A stretch of 64,000 nt of DNA from JAJYSO01 sp964579505 (GCA_964579505.1 CAZOGC010000003.1:124001-188000); one strand, 5' to 3'. Counted from the first letter of the stretch, positions 24,591 to 34,460 are shown. Notes: a model not told the origin generated them from the letters alone. Numbers and translations: made by a program.

Positions 24591-25145
24591 TTGGAAACAG
24601 AACATATTATTTTGGGTATAGATCCCGGAACGACCATTATGGGGTTCGGGTTGATTAAAGTTGTGGGAAAAAAGATGAACTTCTTACAGTTTAATGAATT
24701 GGTGCTGAAAAAATACCGCGACCATTATTTAAAATTAAAATTAATTTTTGAGCGAACCATTGAACTGATTGAAACGTACCACCCGGATGAGATTGCCATT
24801 GAGGCTCCTTTTTATGGAAAAAACGTGCAATCTATGTTGAAATTGGGCCGCGCACAGGGGGTGGCTATGGCAGCTGGGTTGAGCCATGAAATTCCGGTAA
24901 CAGAGTATTCACCTAAAAAAATAAAAATGGCCATTACCGGCAATGGAAACGCCAGTAAAGAGCAAGTAGCCAAAATGCTGCAACAAATTTTATCACTTAA
25001 AACATTACCCAACAATTTAGACGCTACCGATGGACTTGCGGCAGCTGTATGTCATTTTTATAATCATACGGGTGTGGGCACCGCAACTAAGAAATATAGC
25101 GGTTGGGCGGCTTATGCCCAACAAAATCCGGATAAAGTAAAATAG
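24591..25145 (+). CDS. ruvC: Holliday junction resolvase RuvC
   Basis: A 184-residue RuvC endonuclease that cuts four-way junctions during recombination. The four catalytic acids are visible: D11 (GIDPGTT), E71 (AIEAPFYG), D144 and D147 (LDATDGLAAA). The start is a TTG codon at 24591; no ATG lies upstream in frame and the promoter is immediately before it, so the mRNA is almost leaderless. A short gap separates it from the next gene, which may be cotranscribed. Confidence 0.96.
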   Translation: METEHIILGIDPGTTIMGFGLIKVVGKKMNFLQFNELVLKKYRDHYLKLKLIFERTIELIETYHPDEIAIEAPFYGKNVQSMLKLGRAQGVAMAAGLSHEIPVTEYSPKKIKMAITGNGNASKEQVAKMLQQILSLKTLPNNLDATDGLAAAVCHFYNHTGVGTATKKYSGWAAYAQQNPDKVK

Positions 25146-25162
25146 CATTTATTGAGTGAATT

Positions 25163-25954
25163 ATGAACAAAAGGAGGCATTCAGAACCTTTCCGGTTATT
25201 TTTTTTAACCGTTATTTTGGCATTGAATTTTTTACCTGCTTGTGGACAAGATCGTCAGCGTATATATGGAAAAATTATAGCGGATTCTATTAACAATACT
25301 ACCGTTAATGTGGTTAATATTACAGCTAAAAGGGGAGTAATAAGTAGGCCGGGTGGTCAGTTTAATTTGTGGGTAAAGAAAGGAGATACATTACTGTTTA
25401 CGGGAGTAAAATACAGACACAAACGAGTAATAATAACAGATTCTGTTTTACAGAAAGAAAAATGGACAGTTTATTTAAAAAATGCGCTGTATGTCTTGCC
25501 CGAAGTAAGTGTGAGTAGTTTGGGTCTTACTGGTAATTTGCGTGAAGATGAAAAAAAATTAAAACCATTTAATCAGGCCAAGGAGGGTTTTCCGCATACA
25601 GCCAAACCGATTACCCCGGCAGAACGTCGCCTTTATACCGCCTCTACCGGAGGGGGGCTTATTCCGCTAGACCCTATTATAAATATGATTACCGGCAGGA
25701 TGGCAATGATTAAAAAGCAAGTGGCGAATGAACATTTAGAAGCTGATAAGAAACGAGTGTTTAAGATTGTGCCGCGTTGGTTTTTTCTAGATGAGTTGAA
25801 AATAGATAAAGACAGGTTGTATCTTTTTATTCATTATTGCCTCGATTTTAAGGAGTTTAAAGAAAAGCTGCATGCTAAAAACACGCTAGTCTTAATGGAC
25901 TATCTTCGTAAGAAGGCCATAGACTTTAAAAAAAGAGTAAGTAAAGAAAAGTGA
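25163..25954 (+). CDS. Exported carboxypeptidase-like (CarboxypepD_reg) domain protein
   Basis: A 263-residue protein with a signal peptide (FRLFFLTVILALNFLPACG). Residues 30-110 have the pattern of the TonB-associated beta-sandwich (IYGKIIADSINNTTVNVVNI...GGQFNLWVKKGDTLLFTGVKYR...EVSVSSL). The remainder is charged and helical with no catalytic motif. Short proteins of this kind are common in Bacteroidota and have no defined role. It follows ruvC by 17 bases. Confidence 0.75.
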   Translation: MNKRRHSEPFRLFFLTVILALNFLPACGQDRQRIYGKIIADSINNTTVNVVNITAKRGVISRPGGQFNLWVKKGDTLLFTGVKYRHKRVIITDSVLQKEKWTVYLKNALYVLPEVSVSSLGLTGNLREDEKKLKPFNQAKEGFPHTAKPITPAERRLYTASTGGGLIPLDPIINMITGRMAMIKKQVANEHLEADKKRVFKIVPRWFFLDELKIDKDRLYLFIHYCLDFKEFKEKLHAKNTLVLMDYLRKKAIDFKKRVSKEK

Positions 25955-26030
25955 AAGTGCCCCTTTCTTTTTAACGTAGAAGCATAATACATCCATACTT
26001 TTTTCTGTAAATTTGCACCAAGTTTTAATT

Positions 26031-26318
26031 ATGATTACACCAGCTTTATTTTTAGGCATTGGCGGCTCAGAAATTGCTTTCATTATTTTTGTAGTGGTCA
26101 TTATATTTGGGGCAGATAAGGTTCCGGAGATAGCACGTGGGTTTGCCAAGGCTATTAAAACGGTTAGAAATGCTACCAACGACATCAAAAATGAAGTTAC
26201 TCGATCAGCGGAAGAACATTTTGATGGAGACGCCGGAAAAGAAATTAAAGATGAGCTAACCAAGGTAAGAGACGACCTTGAAGAATTAACAGGCTCTATT
26301 AAACGTAATCGATTTTAA
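26031..26318 (+). CDS. tatA: Twin-arginine translocase component TatA/TatE
   Basis: A 95-residue protein from the ATG at 26031 (MITPALFLGIGGSEIAFI). It has a short N-terminal membrane helix with the GxSE-like turn (GGSEIAFIIFVVVIIFGADKVPEIARGFAKAIK), the amphipathic helix with FGxxKxPE, and a charged tail. It forms the Sec-independent pore for folded proteins. A -7 box TAAATTTG lies at 26008-26015, so the ATG at 26013 is excluded. No tatC is nearby. Confidence 0.9.
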   Translation: MITPALFLGIGGSEIAFIIFVVVIIFGADKVPEIARGFAKAIKTVRNATNDIKNEVTRSAEEHFDGDAGKEIKDELTKVRDDLEELTGSIKRNRF

Positions 26319-26439
26319 ATAGTACTTTTCTAACTTATTCTTTCTGAGTACATTTGTTGCAGTTGTACGAAATTTGAGAAAATAAGAGATAAACGAGTAG
26401 GTTTCCTTATTTTTGTGGTTTAGTCAAAGTAAGCTAGAA

Positions 26440-27615
26440 ATGATTGAGAGTAAAGACAAACGCTATGCTCAGCGTGGGGTTTCTGCCCAAAAACAAGAAG
26501 TACACGAGGCTATTAAAACCATAGACAAAGGTTTGTATCCCAAAGCTTTTTGTAAAATAGTACCTGATTATTTAACCAATGATGATGCCTATGCGCTTGT
26601 AATGCACGCAGATGGAGCCGGTACGAAATCATCGTTAGCTTATATGTATTGGAAAGAAACTGGTGATCTTTCTGTGTGGAAAGGAGTGGCACAAGATGCG
26701 CTCATTATGAATATAGATGATTTGCTTTGTGTGGGAGTTACCGACAAAATTTTATTGTCTTCTACCATTGGCCGAAATAAAAAATTAATTCCCGGAGAAG
26801 TCATAGCTACTATTATTAACGGAACCGAAGAATTGCTAGCTGATTTGCGCAGCTATGGTGTTCAAATTTATTCTACCGGTGGTGAAACCGCTGATGTAGG
26901 AGATTTAGTAAGAACCATAATTGTAGATTCTACAGTAACGGCTCGTATTAAGCGTTCAAATATTATAGATAACGCTTGTATTAAAGCAGGAGATGTTATT
27001 GTAGGGTTGTCTTCTTCTGGTAAGGCTAGTTATGAGAAAGAATATAACGGAGGTATGGGCAGCAATGGACTTACGTCAGCCAGACACGATGTTTTTTCAA
27101 AAACGGTGGCCAAAAAATACCCAGAGAGTTATGATGCTGCTATTCCTGAAGAATTGGTTTATTCAGGCTCAAAAGAATTAACATCTACTATTGAAGAATC
27201 TCCTCTAAATGCCGGAAAATTGGTGCTTTCTCCAACCCGTACATATGCACCCATTATTAAGAAGGTACTTGAGAAGTACTCGCCTAAAGAAATTCACGGT
27301 ATGATTCATTGCAGTGGAGGAGCGCAGACTAAAATTTTGCATTTTGTTGATAACTTACACGTGGTCAAAGACAATATGTTTCCAATTCCACCATTATTTA
27401 AACTGATTCATCAAGAAAGTGGCACAGATTGGAAAGAGATGTATCAAGTATTTAATATGGGACACAGAATGGAGCTGTATGTGCCAAAAGAAATAGCAGA
27501 AAATATAATAGCTATTTCACAATCTTTTGGTGTTGATGCCCAGATTGTAGGGTATGTTGAAGAGGGATCGAAGAGTCTAACAATAAAAAGCGAATTTGGA
27601 GAATTTCAGTATTAA
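26440..27615 (+). CDS. purM: Phosphoribosylformylglycinamidine cyclo-ligase (AIR synthase)
   Basis: A 391-residue PurM of the longer Bacteroidota type. Motifs of the AIRS/PurM superfamily are visible: MHADGAGTKSSLAYMYW (ATP-binding loop), AQDALIMNIDDLLCVG, STGGETADVGDLVRTI and GVDAQIVGYVE at the end. It makes 5-aminoimidazole ribonucleotide in purine synthesis. The ATG at 26440 fits the promoter TATTTTTG at 26408-26415; a start at 26413 would lie on the promoter. Confidence 0.93.
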   Translation: MIESKDKRYAQRGVSAQKQEVHEAIKTIDKGLYPKAFCKIVPDYLTNDDAYALVMHADGAGTKSSLAYMYWKETGDLSVWKGVAQDALIMNIDDLLCVGVTDKILLSSTIGRNKKLIPGEVIATIINGTEELLADLRSYGVQIYSTGGETADVGDLVRTIIVDSTVTARIKRSNIIDNACIKAGDVIVGLSSSGKASYEKEYNGGMGSNGLTSARHDVFSKTVAKKYPESYDAAIPEELVYSGSKELTSTIEESPLNAGKLVLSPTRTYAPIIKKVLEKYSPKEIHGMIHCSGGAQTKILHFVDNLHVVKDNMFPIPPLFKLIHQESGTDWKEMYQVFNMGHRMELYVPKEIAENIIAISQSFGVDAQIVGYVEEGSKSLTIKSEFGEFQY

Positions 27616-27631
27616 TAAGCATTAGTAATTG

Positions 27632-28651
27632 ATGAATTTACGGTATTTTTGTTTAGTTGTTTTTTGCTTTCTTTTTGCCTTTCGTGGATTTGCGCAAGAT
27701 TCTACCGCGCAGAAAAAGGCAGAAGGTAACTTAGTAGTGTGGCCTATTTTGGGAATTTCAAAAATTATTGATAGTGTAGGTCGAAAAAACCCTGAGATTT
27801 ATTGGAGCAGTCAAAATAGATTTGGTGTAGATATTAGTGAGGTGGCTTTTAGCAACTGGAGCGCAGGGGGAAGTAATTCGGTTTCCTTTTTGTTTAATAC
27901 CGACATAAAACGCACCTATGAACACAATGAATTGCGGTGGCAAAATGAATTGATAGCGCGTTATGGAATTAATGCGCAAAAGGGGCGAAAACTCAGAAAA
28001 ACAGACGATCACATAGAGTTTGTTTCTACCCTTGGTTACCGAGCCGATAGCCTATCATCTTGGTTCTATTCAGCCAAAATGAATTTCAAGACACAGTTTT
28101 CTAATGGGTATTCATATCCTAATAGAGATGAATATATTTCACGATTTATGGCACCGGGTTATATGTTTATTGGTTTTGGAGCAGAATACGGAAGAGATAG
28201 TGATAAATTTACGCTGTATATCTCTCCGGCTACCGAAAAAACTACTTTTGTGTTGAGCCAACGATTGGCTAATAAAGGAGCTTTTGGGGTGCAAAAGGCT
28301 ATTTATGATGCTAGTGGAAATATTATTAAAGAAGGTAAACGCAGTAAATCAGAATTTGGTATATTGATTACTAACAGCTATAATGCAGAGGTACTAAAAA
28401 ACATTCGCATAGAAAATCGTATTAGTCTATACACCGATTATTTACATGATTTTGGAAATATAGATATAGACTGGAGCCTTAATTTTAGTTTTAAGGTGAA
28501 TGATTTTGTAGCGGCTAAAATAGGTTCCCATTTATTGTATGATAATGATACAAAAAACATGTATACCAATGCTGCCGGGCAAGAAGTGCAAGGAGGCGCT
28601 AAAGTACAATGGAAACAACAATTAGGAATTGGGGTTTTGCTAAGTATATAA
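27632..28651 (+). CDS. DUF3078 family outer-membrane-like protein
   Basis: A 339-residue protein with a signal peptide (MNLRYFCLVVFCFLFAFRGFAQ). The body has the features of DUF3078 proteins: VDISEVAFSNWSAGGSNSVS, alternating aromatic strands (LRWQNELIARYG, SSWFYSAKMNFKTQF) and a C-terminal strand with LGIGVLLSI. It is probably an outer-membrane beta barrel of unknown role. It follows purM by 16 bases and may share its transcript. Confidence 0.85.
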   Translation: MNLRYFCLVVFCFLFAFRGFAQDSTAQKKAEGNLVVWPILGISKIIDSVGRKNPEIYWSSQNRFGVDISEVAFSNWSAGGSNSVSFLFNTDIKRTYEHNELRWQNELIARYGINAQKGRKLRKTDDHIEFVSTLGYRADSLSSWFYSAKMNFKTQFSNGYSYPNRDEYISRFMAPGYMFIGFGAEYGRDSDKFTLYISPATEKTTFVLSQRLANKGAFGVQKAIYDASGNIIKEGKRSKSEFGILITNSYNAEVLKNIRIENRISLYTDYLHDFGNIDIDWSLNFSFKVNDFVAAKIGSHLLYDNDTKNMYTNAAGQEVQGGAKVQWKQQLGIGVLLSI

Positions 28652-28738
28652 AGCCTCATCTACCCTTAAACTTCTCTATTTTTACAGTACGTCATTCCAT
28701 TAAAATTGTCGTAAATTCGCGCCAAGCCAAAAAATACT

Positions 28739-29815
28739 ATGATAGAAAAACTCAATATAATAAAACAACGTTTTGACGAGGTAAGTGATTTGATTATTCA
28801 GCCGGATGTTATTGCAGATCAAAAACGATATGTCAAACTCACTAAAGAGTATAAGGAGTTAAAAGATTTGATGACTGAACGTAAAAAATATATTGAGCTC
28901 ACACAGAATATAGCCGAAGCTAAAGAGATTATTGCTAATAGCGCGGATGAGGAGATGGTTGAAATGGCCAAGATGGAATTAGAAGAAGATGAAGAAGCCC
29001 TACCAAAGCTAGAAGAAAAAATTAGGATGATGTTGATTCCTAAAGACCCGGAAGATGAGAAAAATGCAGTAGTAGAAGTAAGAGCAGGCACCGGTGGTGA
29101 TGAAGCTAGTATTTTTGCCGGCGATATTTTTAAAATGCTCAATAAATATTGTGAACACAAAGGGTGGAAGGTAGATGTAGTTGATTTTAACGAAGGGACT
29201 AACGGTGGATTTAAAGAAATTCAATTTGAAGTATCAGGTGAAGAAGTATACGGTACGTTAAAATACGAAGCCGGTGTGCATCGTGTGCAACGGGTGCCAC
29301 AAACAGAAACACAAGGAAGAGTTCATACCAGCGCTGCTTCTGTAATGGTCTTTCCGGAGGCAGAAGAGTTTGATGTAGAGATAAACCCTAAAGAGGTTCG
29401 TATAGATTATTTTTGCTCATCGGGTCCGGGAGGGCAGTCGGTAAATACAACATATTCTGCCGTGCGGTTAACGCATATTCCTACCGGATTGGTGGCTCAG
29501 TGTCAAGATCAAAAATCGCAGCACAAGAACAAAGAAAAAGCTTTTCGCGTATTGCGGTCTCGTTTGTATGATTTAGAGTTGGCTAAAAAACAAGAGGAGG
29601 ATGCAGCTAAACGTGGGTCTATGGTACAAACCGGAGATCGAAGTGAAAAAATAAGAACCTACAACTATCCACAAGGGCGTGTTACCGATCACCGAATCAA
29701 TTTAAGTGTATTTGATTTACCCAAGGTAATGGATGGCCATATTCAAAAATTTATCGACGAACTTAAATTGGCAGAAAACACCCAAAAATTAAAAGACGCT
29801 TCCGATTTGTTGTAG
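28739..29815 (+). CDS. prfA: Peptide chain release factor 1
   Basis: A 358-residue class I release factor that reads UAA and UAG. The codon-recognition PxT motif is visible (RVPQTETQGR, about residues 187-189) and the catalytic GGQ loop is SGPGGQSVN (about 230-233), with the conserved HTSAASVMVFPE before it and QDQKSQHKNKEKA after. The presence of PxT rather than SPF separates it from RF2. Confidence 0.97.
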   Translation: MIEKLNIIKQRFDEVSDLIIQPDVIADQKRYVKLTKEYKELKDLMTERKKYIELTQNIAEAKEIIANSADEEMVEMAKMELEEDEEALPKLEEKIRMMLIPKDPEDEKNAVVEVRAGTGGDEASIFAGDIFKMLNKYCEHKGWKVDVVDFNEGTNGGFKEIQFEVSGEEVYGTLKYEAGVHRVQRVPQTETQGRVHTSAASVMVFPEAEEFDVEINPKEVRIDYFCSSGPGGQSVNTTYSAVRLTHIPTGLVAQCQDQKSQHKNKEKAFRVLRSRLYDLELAKKQEEDAAKRGSMVQTGDRSEKIRTYNYPQGRVTDHRINLSVFDLPKVMDGHIQKFIDELKLAENTQKLKDASDLL

Positions 29816-29820
29816 CGGTT

Positions 29821-30582
29821 TTATTTTACACTAAACGCAACTTTTCCGAGTGTTTCTACGCTTGCTTCTACACGTTGATTAGGGTTGAGGTAAACAGCTG
29901 CTGTAGCGGCTCCGGCCATAATAATATGCCCCTTTTCTACCGGAATACTTGCCGTAGAAGCTAATCGACTAAGCTCAACCACAGATTGTAAGGGGTTGTT
30001 TAGAATAGCTGCAGTTTTTCCTTTTTCTACTACTTCATCGTTTATTTTTAATTGAATGGAAAGGTCAGAGATGGCTGTTTTTAATGGTTTCCAAGTCCCA
30101 ATAACATAACCGGTAGAAGAGCAGTTATCGGCAATAACATCTTCTAATGAAAATTTAAAATTTTTGTAACGAGAGTCAATAACTTCAATAGCCGGAGCCA
30201 TCATATCGATGTATTCAGGAATAGTTTTTAGTGTGAGTGGGGCTGTAATGGGTTGGCTAACACGAAAGGCAATTTCCGGTTCGGCCCGTGGATGAATCCA
30301 TCGAGATAAATCTGCTTCTTCTTTGGGCTGTAAAGTCATCTTATCGGTTAAAATCCCCCAAATTAAATCGTGTACCCCCATCTGTTTCATCTTGGCGTAG
30401 CTAGTAAACCCTAATTTAAAACCTACCATTTTTTCTCCTCTGGCTATGCGTTTTTTTATGGATAGATGTTGTATGGTATACGCTTCTGCTAGACTGATAT
30501 TATGTTGAATAGAGAGTTGTTCTACAGCGGTGGCTGTTTGTGCAGCGTTATCTAAAAGGGTGGCTATTTGCTCGTGTGTCAT
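29821..30582 (-). CDS. FAH-fold 4-oxalocrotonate decarboxylase/2-oxopentenoate hydratase
   Basis: A 253-residue protein of the MhpD/DmpH/DmpE family (ARGEKMVGFKLGFTSYAKMKQMG, HPRAEPEIAFRV, PAIEVIDSRYKNFKF, ADNCSSTGYVIG). Metal ligands of the family fall in the EPE and E-V-I-D segments. Because it is the last gene of a kynU-kmo operon it probably acts after 3-hydroxyanthranilate ring cleavage, as the decarboxylase of 2-oxo-3-hexenedioate in the 2-aminomuconate route. The hydratase activity is the alternative; sequence alone does not decide. It sits 17 bases behind kmo and converges on prfA with a 5-base gap. Confidence 0.82.
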   Translation of the reverse strand: MTHEQIATLLDNAAQTATAVEQLSIQHNISLAEAYTIQHLSIKKRIARGEKMVGFKLGFTSYAKMKQMGVHDLIWGILTDKMTLQPKEEADLSRWIHPRAEPEIAFRVSQPITAPLTLKTIPEYIDMMAPAIEVIDSRYKNFKFSLEDVIADNCSSTGYVIGTWKPLKTAISDLSIQLKINDEVVEKGKTAAILNNPLQSVVELSRLASTASIPVEKGHIIMAGAATAAVYLNPNQRVEASVETLGKVAFSVK

Positions 30583-30599
30583 ATAGATTTATTTTGGAA

Positions 30600-31991
30600 C
30601 TAATAATGGTAATTTTCGCTTTTCAATATTTCAAGCGTGGTTTTCTTAATCAGGTCTAGTTTGTCTTTTAATGAATGATTGGGAGCAATTTTGCCGGAAG
30701 TAAGTAATTGAAACATCGCTTTGTCTTGAGCGCGACCTTGCCGCATGGCTTCAGCATAACCAATGCTTTCTTGAAAGGCAACCAGTCTATATTTAGCAGA
30801 ATATTCTTTAGGGTAGGTTTGCTCTAGAGCGGTTTCTAACGCACGCTTTTGTTGGAATAGAGGAGAAGCTGTATCAGACATCATTTCCTCGAAATTATCG
30901 AGTGATAAATCTCCAATGGCATCGGTATCTATTTTTCGTTGTTGAGTATATGCCGAAAATAAACTTTCCCAGGTTCCGGAGTGAGTATCTAAAAACTGGT
31001 CAAACACAGTAACGTCTTCAAAGGAAGCGTTCATTCCCTGTCCATAAAAAGGGACAACGGCATGGGCAGAATCTCCCATTAATAATACGTTGTCCTGATA
31101 GTGCCAAGGAGCGCATTTAATCATGCCCAATATTCCGGTAGGGTTTTCAAAAAATACTTTTTCTAAATTGGGCATTAAAGCCGCAGCGTCAGGATATTGT
31201 GTATCAAAATAAGCGCGTACTTTTTGTGGAGTGTCTAAGGTGTCAAAATTATGTTTACCGTCTTTATAAGCCATAAATAACGTAACGGTAAAACTTCCAT
31301 CAATGTTAGGTAAGGCTATAATCATATCCTTTTTACGCGGCCAGATATGAAGTGCATTTTTAAAGAGTTGAAAAGAACGGCCTTCTCCTGCGGGAATATG
31401 AAGTTCTTTATACCCATGGCTTAAGAATTTTTGCGTGTAATCAAATAGAAAATGAGATTTTTGAAGCATGCTTTGCCTCACTACAGAACCAGCTCCGTCA
31501 GTACCAATAATGATAGTTGCTTTTTTGGTTAGTTTTTCGCCGGTGTTTAGGTTTTGAAAAGTGGCTTCGGTTTTCTCTACATCTACAGCGGTACAGGCAG
31601 TTGAAAAAGTAATGCTGACTCGATTCATTTTTTCGGCTTCATCTAACAGTAAAGCATTTAAACCGGGCCTAGAAATGGAGTTGATGTACTCCTCTTCTAA
31701 TCCACTGTAACGAGAAAGAAAAGTATCACTTTTTAGGGGGTGAATCATCCTACCTTTCATAGGAATACAAAGCTGTTGCACTTTTTCTTCTAACCCAACA
31801 AGCCGCATAGCTTTTAGTCCACGGTTAGAGAGCGCTAAATTAATAGAACGCCCGGCAGCAATAGTAGTTTTGCGTAAATCTTCTCGTTTTTCTATTAATT
31901 CAACTTGGTGTCCACGCTGTGCTAAACGCAATGCTAAAAGAGATCCACAGAGTCCGGCGCCAATGATTAATATGTGTTGTGGTTTTTCCAT
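30600..31991 (-). CDS. kmo: Kynurenine 3-monooxygenase
   Basis: A 463-residue FAD-dependent hydroxylase. The N-terminal dinucleotide fold is clear (ILIIGAGLCGSLLALRLAQRG), followed by AAGRSINLALSNRGLKAM, the second FAD motif LLMGDSAHAVVPFYGQGMNASFEDV (about residues 300-325), and the C-terminal helical part typical of KMO. It converts L-kynurenine to 3-hydroxykynurenine using NADPH and oxygen. Its ATG overlaps the kynU stop (TAATG), showing a tightly coupled operon. Confidence 0.95.
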   Translation of the reverse strand: MEKPQHILIIGAGLCGSLLALRLAQRGHQVELIEKREDLRKTTIAAGRSINLALSNRGLKAMRLVGLEEKVQQLCIPMKGRMIHPLKSDTFLSRYSGLEEEYINSISRPGLNALLLDEAEKMNRVSITFSTACTAVDVEKTEATFQNLNTGEKLTKKATIIIGTDGAGSVVRQSMLQKSHFLFDYTQKFLSHGYKELHIPAGEGRSFQLFKNALHIWPRKKDMIIALPNIDGSFTVTLFMAYKDGKHNFDTLDTPQKVRAYFDTQYPDAAALMPNLEKVFFENPTGILGMIKCAPWHYQDNVLLMGDSAHAVVPFYGQGMNASFEDVTVFDQFLDTHSGTWESLFSAYTQQRKIDTDAIGDLSLDNFEEMMSDTASPLFQQKRALETALEQTYPKEYSAKYRLVAFQESIGYAEAMRQGRAQDKAMFQLLTSGKIAPNHSLKDKLDLIKKTTLEILKSENYHY

Positions 31992-33262
31992 TAAGCTAAT
32001 AGGGTTTTAATTTTTTGAATGAGGTGAAAAACATCTTCGTAACTGGTGTATAGTGGCACAGGTGCTAGGCGGATTACGTTAGGTTCTCGCCAATCAGCAA
32101 TAACCCCGGCTTGTGTTAGCTCTTCAAAAAAAGTTTTACCAGCAGTTTGTAAGGCTATAGACAGTTGGCAGCCGCGCTCTTTTGGGCTGGATGGAGTGAT
32201 GATGTGGACGGCGTTTCCGGGAATACAGTTGATTAAAAATTCTAAATATCCGGTTAGTTGTACAGACTTTTTGCGAATATTTTCAAAACCAGCTTCTTTA
32301 AAAATAGCTAGCGAGGCTCGGATGGCTGCTAAAGATAAAATTGGCGGATTACTGAGTTGCCAGCCTTCAGCGCCTGGAATGGGGTCAAAATCTTTACGCA
32401 TGTTAAACCGCGTTTTTTTATTGTGTCCCCACCATCCGGCAAAGCGGCTTAAATCGTGATTGTTAGCATGGCGTTCATGTACAAAACAACCTCCCACACT
32501 GCCGGGGCCACTGTTTAGGTATTTGTAAGAACACCACACTGCAAAATCAGCTTCAACATCGTGTAGATTAGGTTGAATGTTTCCGGCTCCATGTGCCAAA
32601 TCAAATCCTACCATGCAGCCGTGCTCATGCCCTAAAGAGGTTATTTTTTTTAACGGAAAAGATTGCCCGGTGTAGTAGTTGGTAGAACCGATGAGAAGTA
32701 ATGCTACTTCGCCCTCATTTTCTTCAAGTAGCTTTTTTAAATCTTCTAGGCGGCAAAGGTCCTCACCTTTTCTAGGTTGCCAAAAAAGTAAATCTTGTTC
32801 CGGATCGAACCCGTGAAAATTGAGTTGCGATTTTACAGCATATTTGTCAGAAGGAAAGGCATCGCTTTCCATAATAATTTTGCGTTTTTTAGGGGTGGGC
32901 TGATAAAAGGAAACCAACATAAGGTGCAGGTTGACTGTTAGTGTATTCATCATTACTACCTCAATTGGCTTAGCACCCACAATTTTAGCCATTGTTTCGG
33001 TAAGAAATTCGTGGTAAGGTTTCCAAGGGTGTTTGGCATCGGTATGCCCTTCTACACCAAGTTTAGCCCAGTCGTTTAGTTCTTCTTGTAGGTACTGCTG
33101 TGTAATTTTGGGTTGCAACCCCAAAGAGTTTCCACAAAAATAAAGCTGTGTTTTTCCATTTTTTTCAGGGAAGTGAAATTGTTCTTTATAGGAAGCTAAC
33201 GGGTCTTGAGCATCCATTTCTTTTGCAAAACTCAGTGAGTTTTTATACGATATATCCGTCAT
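31991..33262 (-). CDS. kynU: Kynureninase
   Basis: A 423-residue PLP enzyme of the aminotransferase class V fold that cleaves kynurenine or 3-hydroxykynurenine to (3-hydroxy)anthranilate and alanine. The PLP lysine is in AVWCSYKYLNSGPGSVGG; the FDLAHGAGN and FYCGNSLGLQP-like segments (here YFCGNSLGLQPK) are hallmarks of the family. First gene of the kynU-kmo-decarboxylase operon on the minus strand, for tryptophan breakdown. Confidence 0.96.
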   Translation of the reverse strand: MTDISYKNSLSFAKEMDAQDPLASYKEQFHFPEKNGKTQLYFCGNSLGLQPKITQQYLQEELNDWAKLGVEGHTDAKHPWKPYHEFLTETMAKIVGAKPIEVVMMNTLTVNLHLMLVSFYQPTPKKRKIIMESDAFPSDKYAVKSQLNFHGFDPEQDLLFWQPRKGEDLCRLEDLKKLLEENEGEVALLLIGSTNYYTGQSFPLKKITSLGHEHGCMVGFDLAHGAGNIQPNLHDVEADFAVWCSYKYLNSGPGSVGGCFVHERHANNHDLSRFAGWWGHNKKTRFNMRKDFDPIPGAEGWQLSNPPILSLAAIRASLAIFKEAGFENIRKKSVQLTGYLEFLINCIPGNAVHIITPSSPKERGCQLSIALQTAGKTFFEELTQAGVIADWREPNVIRLAPVPLYTSYEDVFHLIQKIKTLLA

Positions 33263-33338
33263 GTGAAAAGCGTAAATCTGTTTTCTGCTAATTTAGAAAT
33301 AAATAATCTTTTTACAGATGATTTATGAAGAACCTGTA

Positions 33339-34367
33339 TTAGTTGTTTTTAGTGAAGTCAATATTGATTCCGAAGAGGCTGGAGCTGGCAGCGGCGCTGA
33401 ACCGAGCGTATGTGTAGCTAATCCTAATCTTGTTGAATTTGATAGAGAAACCTCCGCTCAGTCCGGCAAAAGCGCGTTGATCTACGATACGCAATTCTTC
33501 TCCGCGTCTAAAATTATAGCCTAGTCTTACTGTAAATCCCCCTTCAGGAAAAAGTTCTAATCCGAGGATAACATGGCGAAGAGTATTGTTAAAAAAATCA
33601 GGATTATCAGGGATGATGTTTCCTTCTAAATCGGTTTTATCACGTGCGGTATTCCTAAAGGCAAGTTTCCATTGTTGTAGGTTGGCCAAGGTTAGATGCC
33701 ACCGAATAGGAAGATTTTTCACTTTTTGTGAAATACCTACATCTATTTCTAACGGAAGTGTTTCATACACTTCGTGATAGGGTTTAAACTGTGAACCGGC
33801 ATTGCGTAGCACAGCGCTGATAATGAGGTTTTGTGCCGGATTTCGATAAGTGATTCCTATATCAACGGCGGCACCAAATGAGCTGTATTGTTCTAATTTA
33901 GAGGATATTAATTTGAAGTTGGCTCCTACATAAAATTTAGAAAAGGGAATGTTGTAGGCATACCCTACAGAAAGGGCTACTTCTTGGCCGCTAAAAGTAC
34001 CGGTAGCATTACCAAACTGATCATACCCTTGAAAAGTACCATAGTCTACATAAGTAACTCCGGTTTGCAGTACACCGGCTCGTCTGCTCAACATAAAAGC
34101 GTAGGCAACAGTTCCGTAGTTTACGTCGGCTAGGTAATTTACATAGTTTAGAGAAAGTTGGTTACGCATTTCTCTGTTTATGGTGGCAGGGTTAAAGAGC
34201 CCGGAGGTAGGGTCATACGTGTAGCCGGTAATATTTATACCACCTAAGGCCGCTTGTTTGGGTGAACTGACAAGGTTTAGAAACTGATAGGTATGTTTTC
34301 CTCCAATCTGCGCATGTGCAGAGAAAGAGCAAAGTACAAAACACATTATAACCCCGAACTTTTGCAT
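33339..34367 (-). CDS. porQ: Type IX secretion system protein PorQ
   Basis: A 342-residue outer-membrane beta-barrel with signal peptide (MQKFGVIMCFVLCSFSAHAQ). The start of the mature part, GKHTYQFLNLVSSPKQAALGGIN, with the following GLFNPATINREMRNQLSLNYVNY, is the PorQ signature within the PorV/PorQ/LptO family. PorQ tethers or delivers T9SS cargo at the cell surface. The C-terminus ends in alternating strands with a terminal aromatic pattern. It shows that this organism has a type IX system. Confidence 0.9.
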   Translation of the reverse strand: MQKFGVIMCFVLCSFSAHAQIGGKHTYQFLNLVSSPKQAALGGINITGYTYDPTSGLFNPATINREMRNQLSLNYVNYLADVNYGTVAYAFMLSRRAGVLQTGVTYVDYGTFQGYDQFGNATGTFSGQEVALSVGYAYNIPFSKFYVGANFKLISSKLEQYSSFGAAVDIGITYRNPAQNLIISAVLRNAGSQFKPYHEVYETLPLEIDVGISQKVKNLPIRWHLTLANLQQWKLAFRNTARDKTDLEGNIIPDNPDFFNNTLRHVILGLELFPEGGFTVRLGYNFRRGEELRIVDQRAFAGLSGGFSIKFNKIRISYTYARFSAAASSSLFGINIDFTKNN

Positions 34368-34460
34368 ATAGATTTTACTAACCTATGAATAAAACGCACA
34401 TATTCGGGTTTTATTGGAAATTAACGAGTGCTGATTTTTAGTATTTTGCCGCTAACAAAA

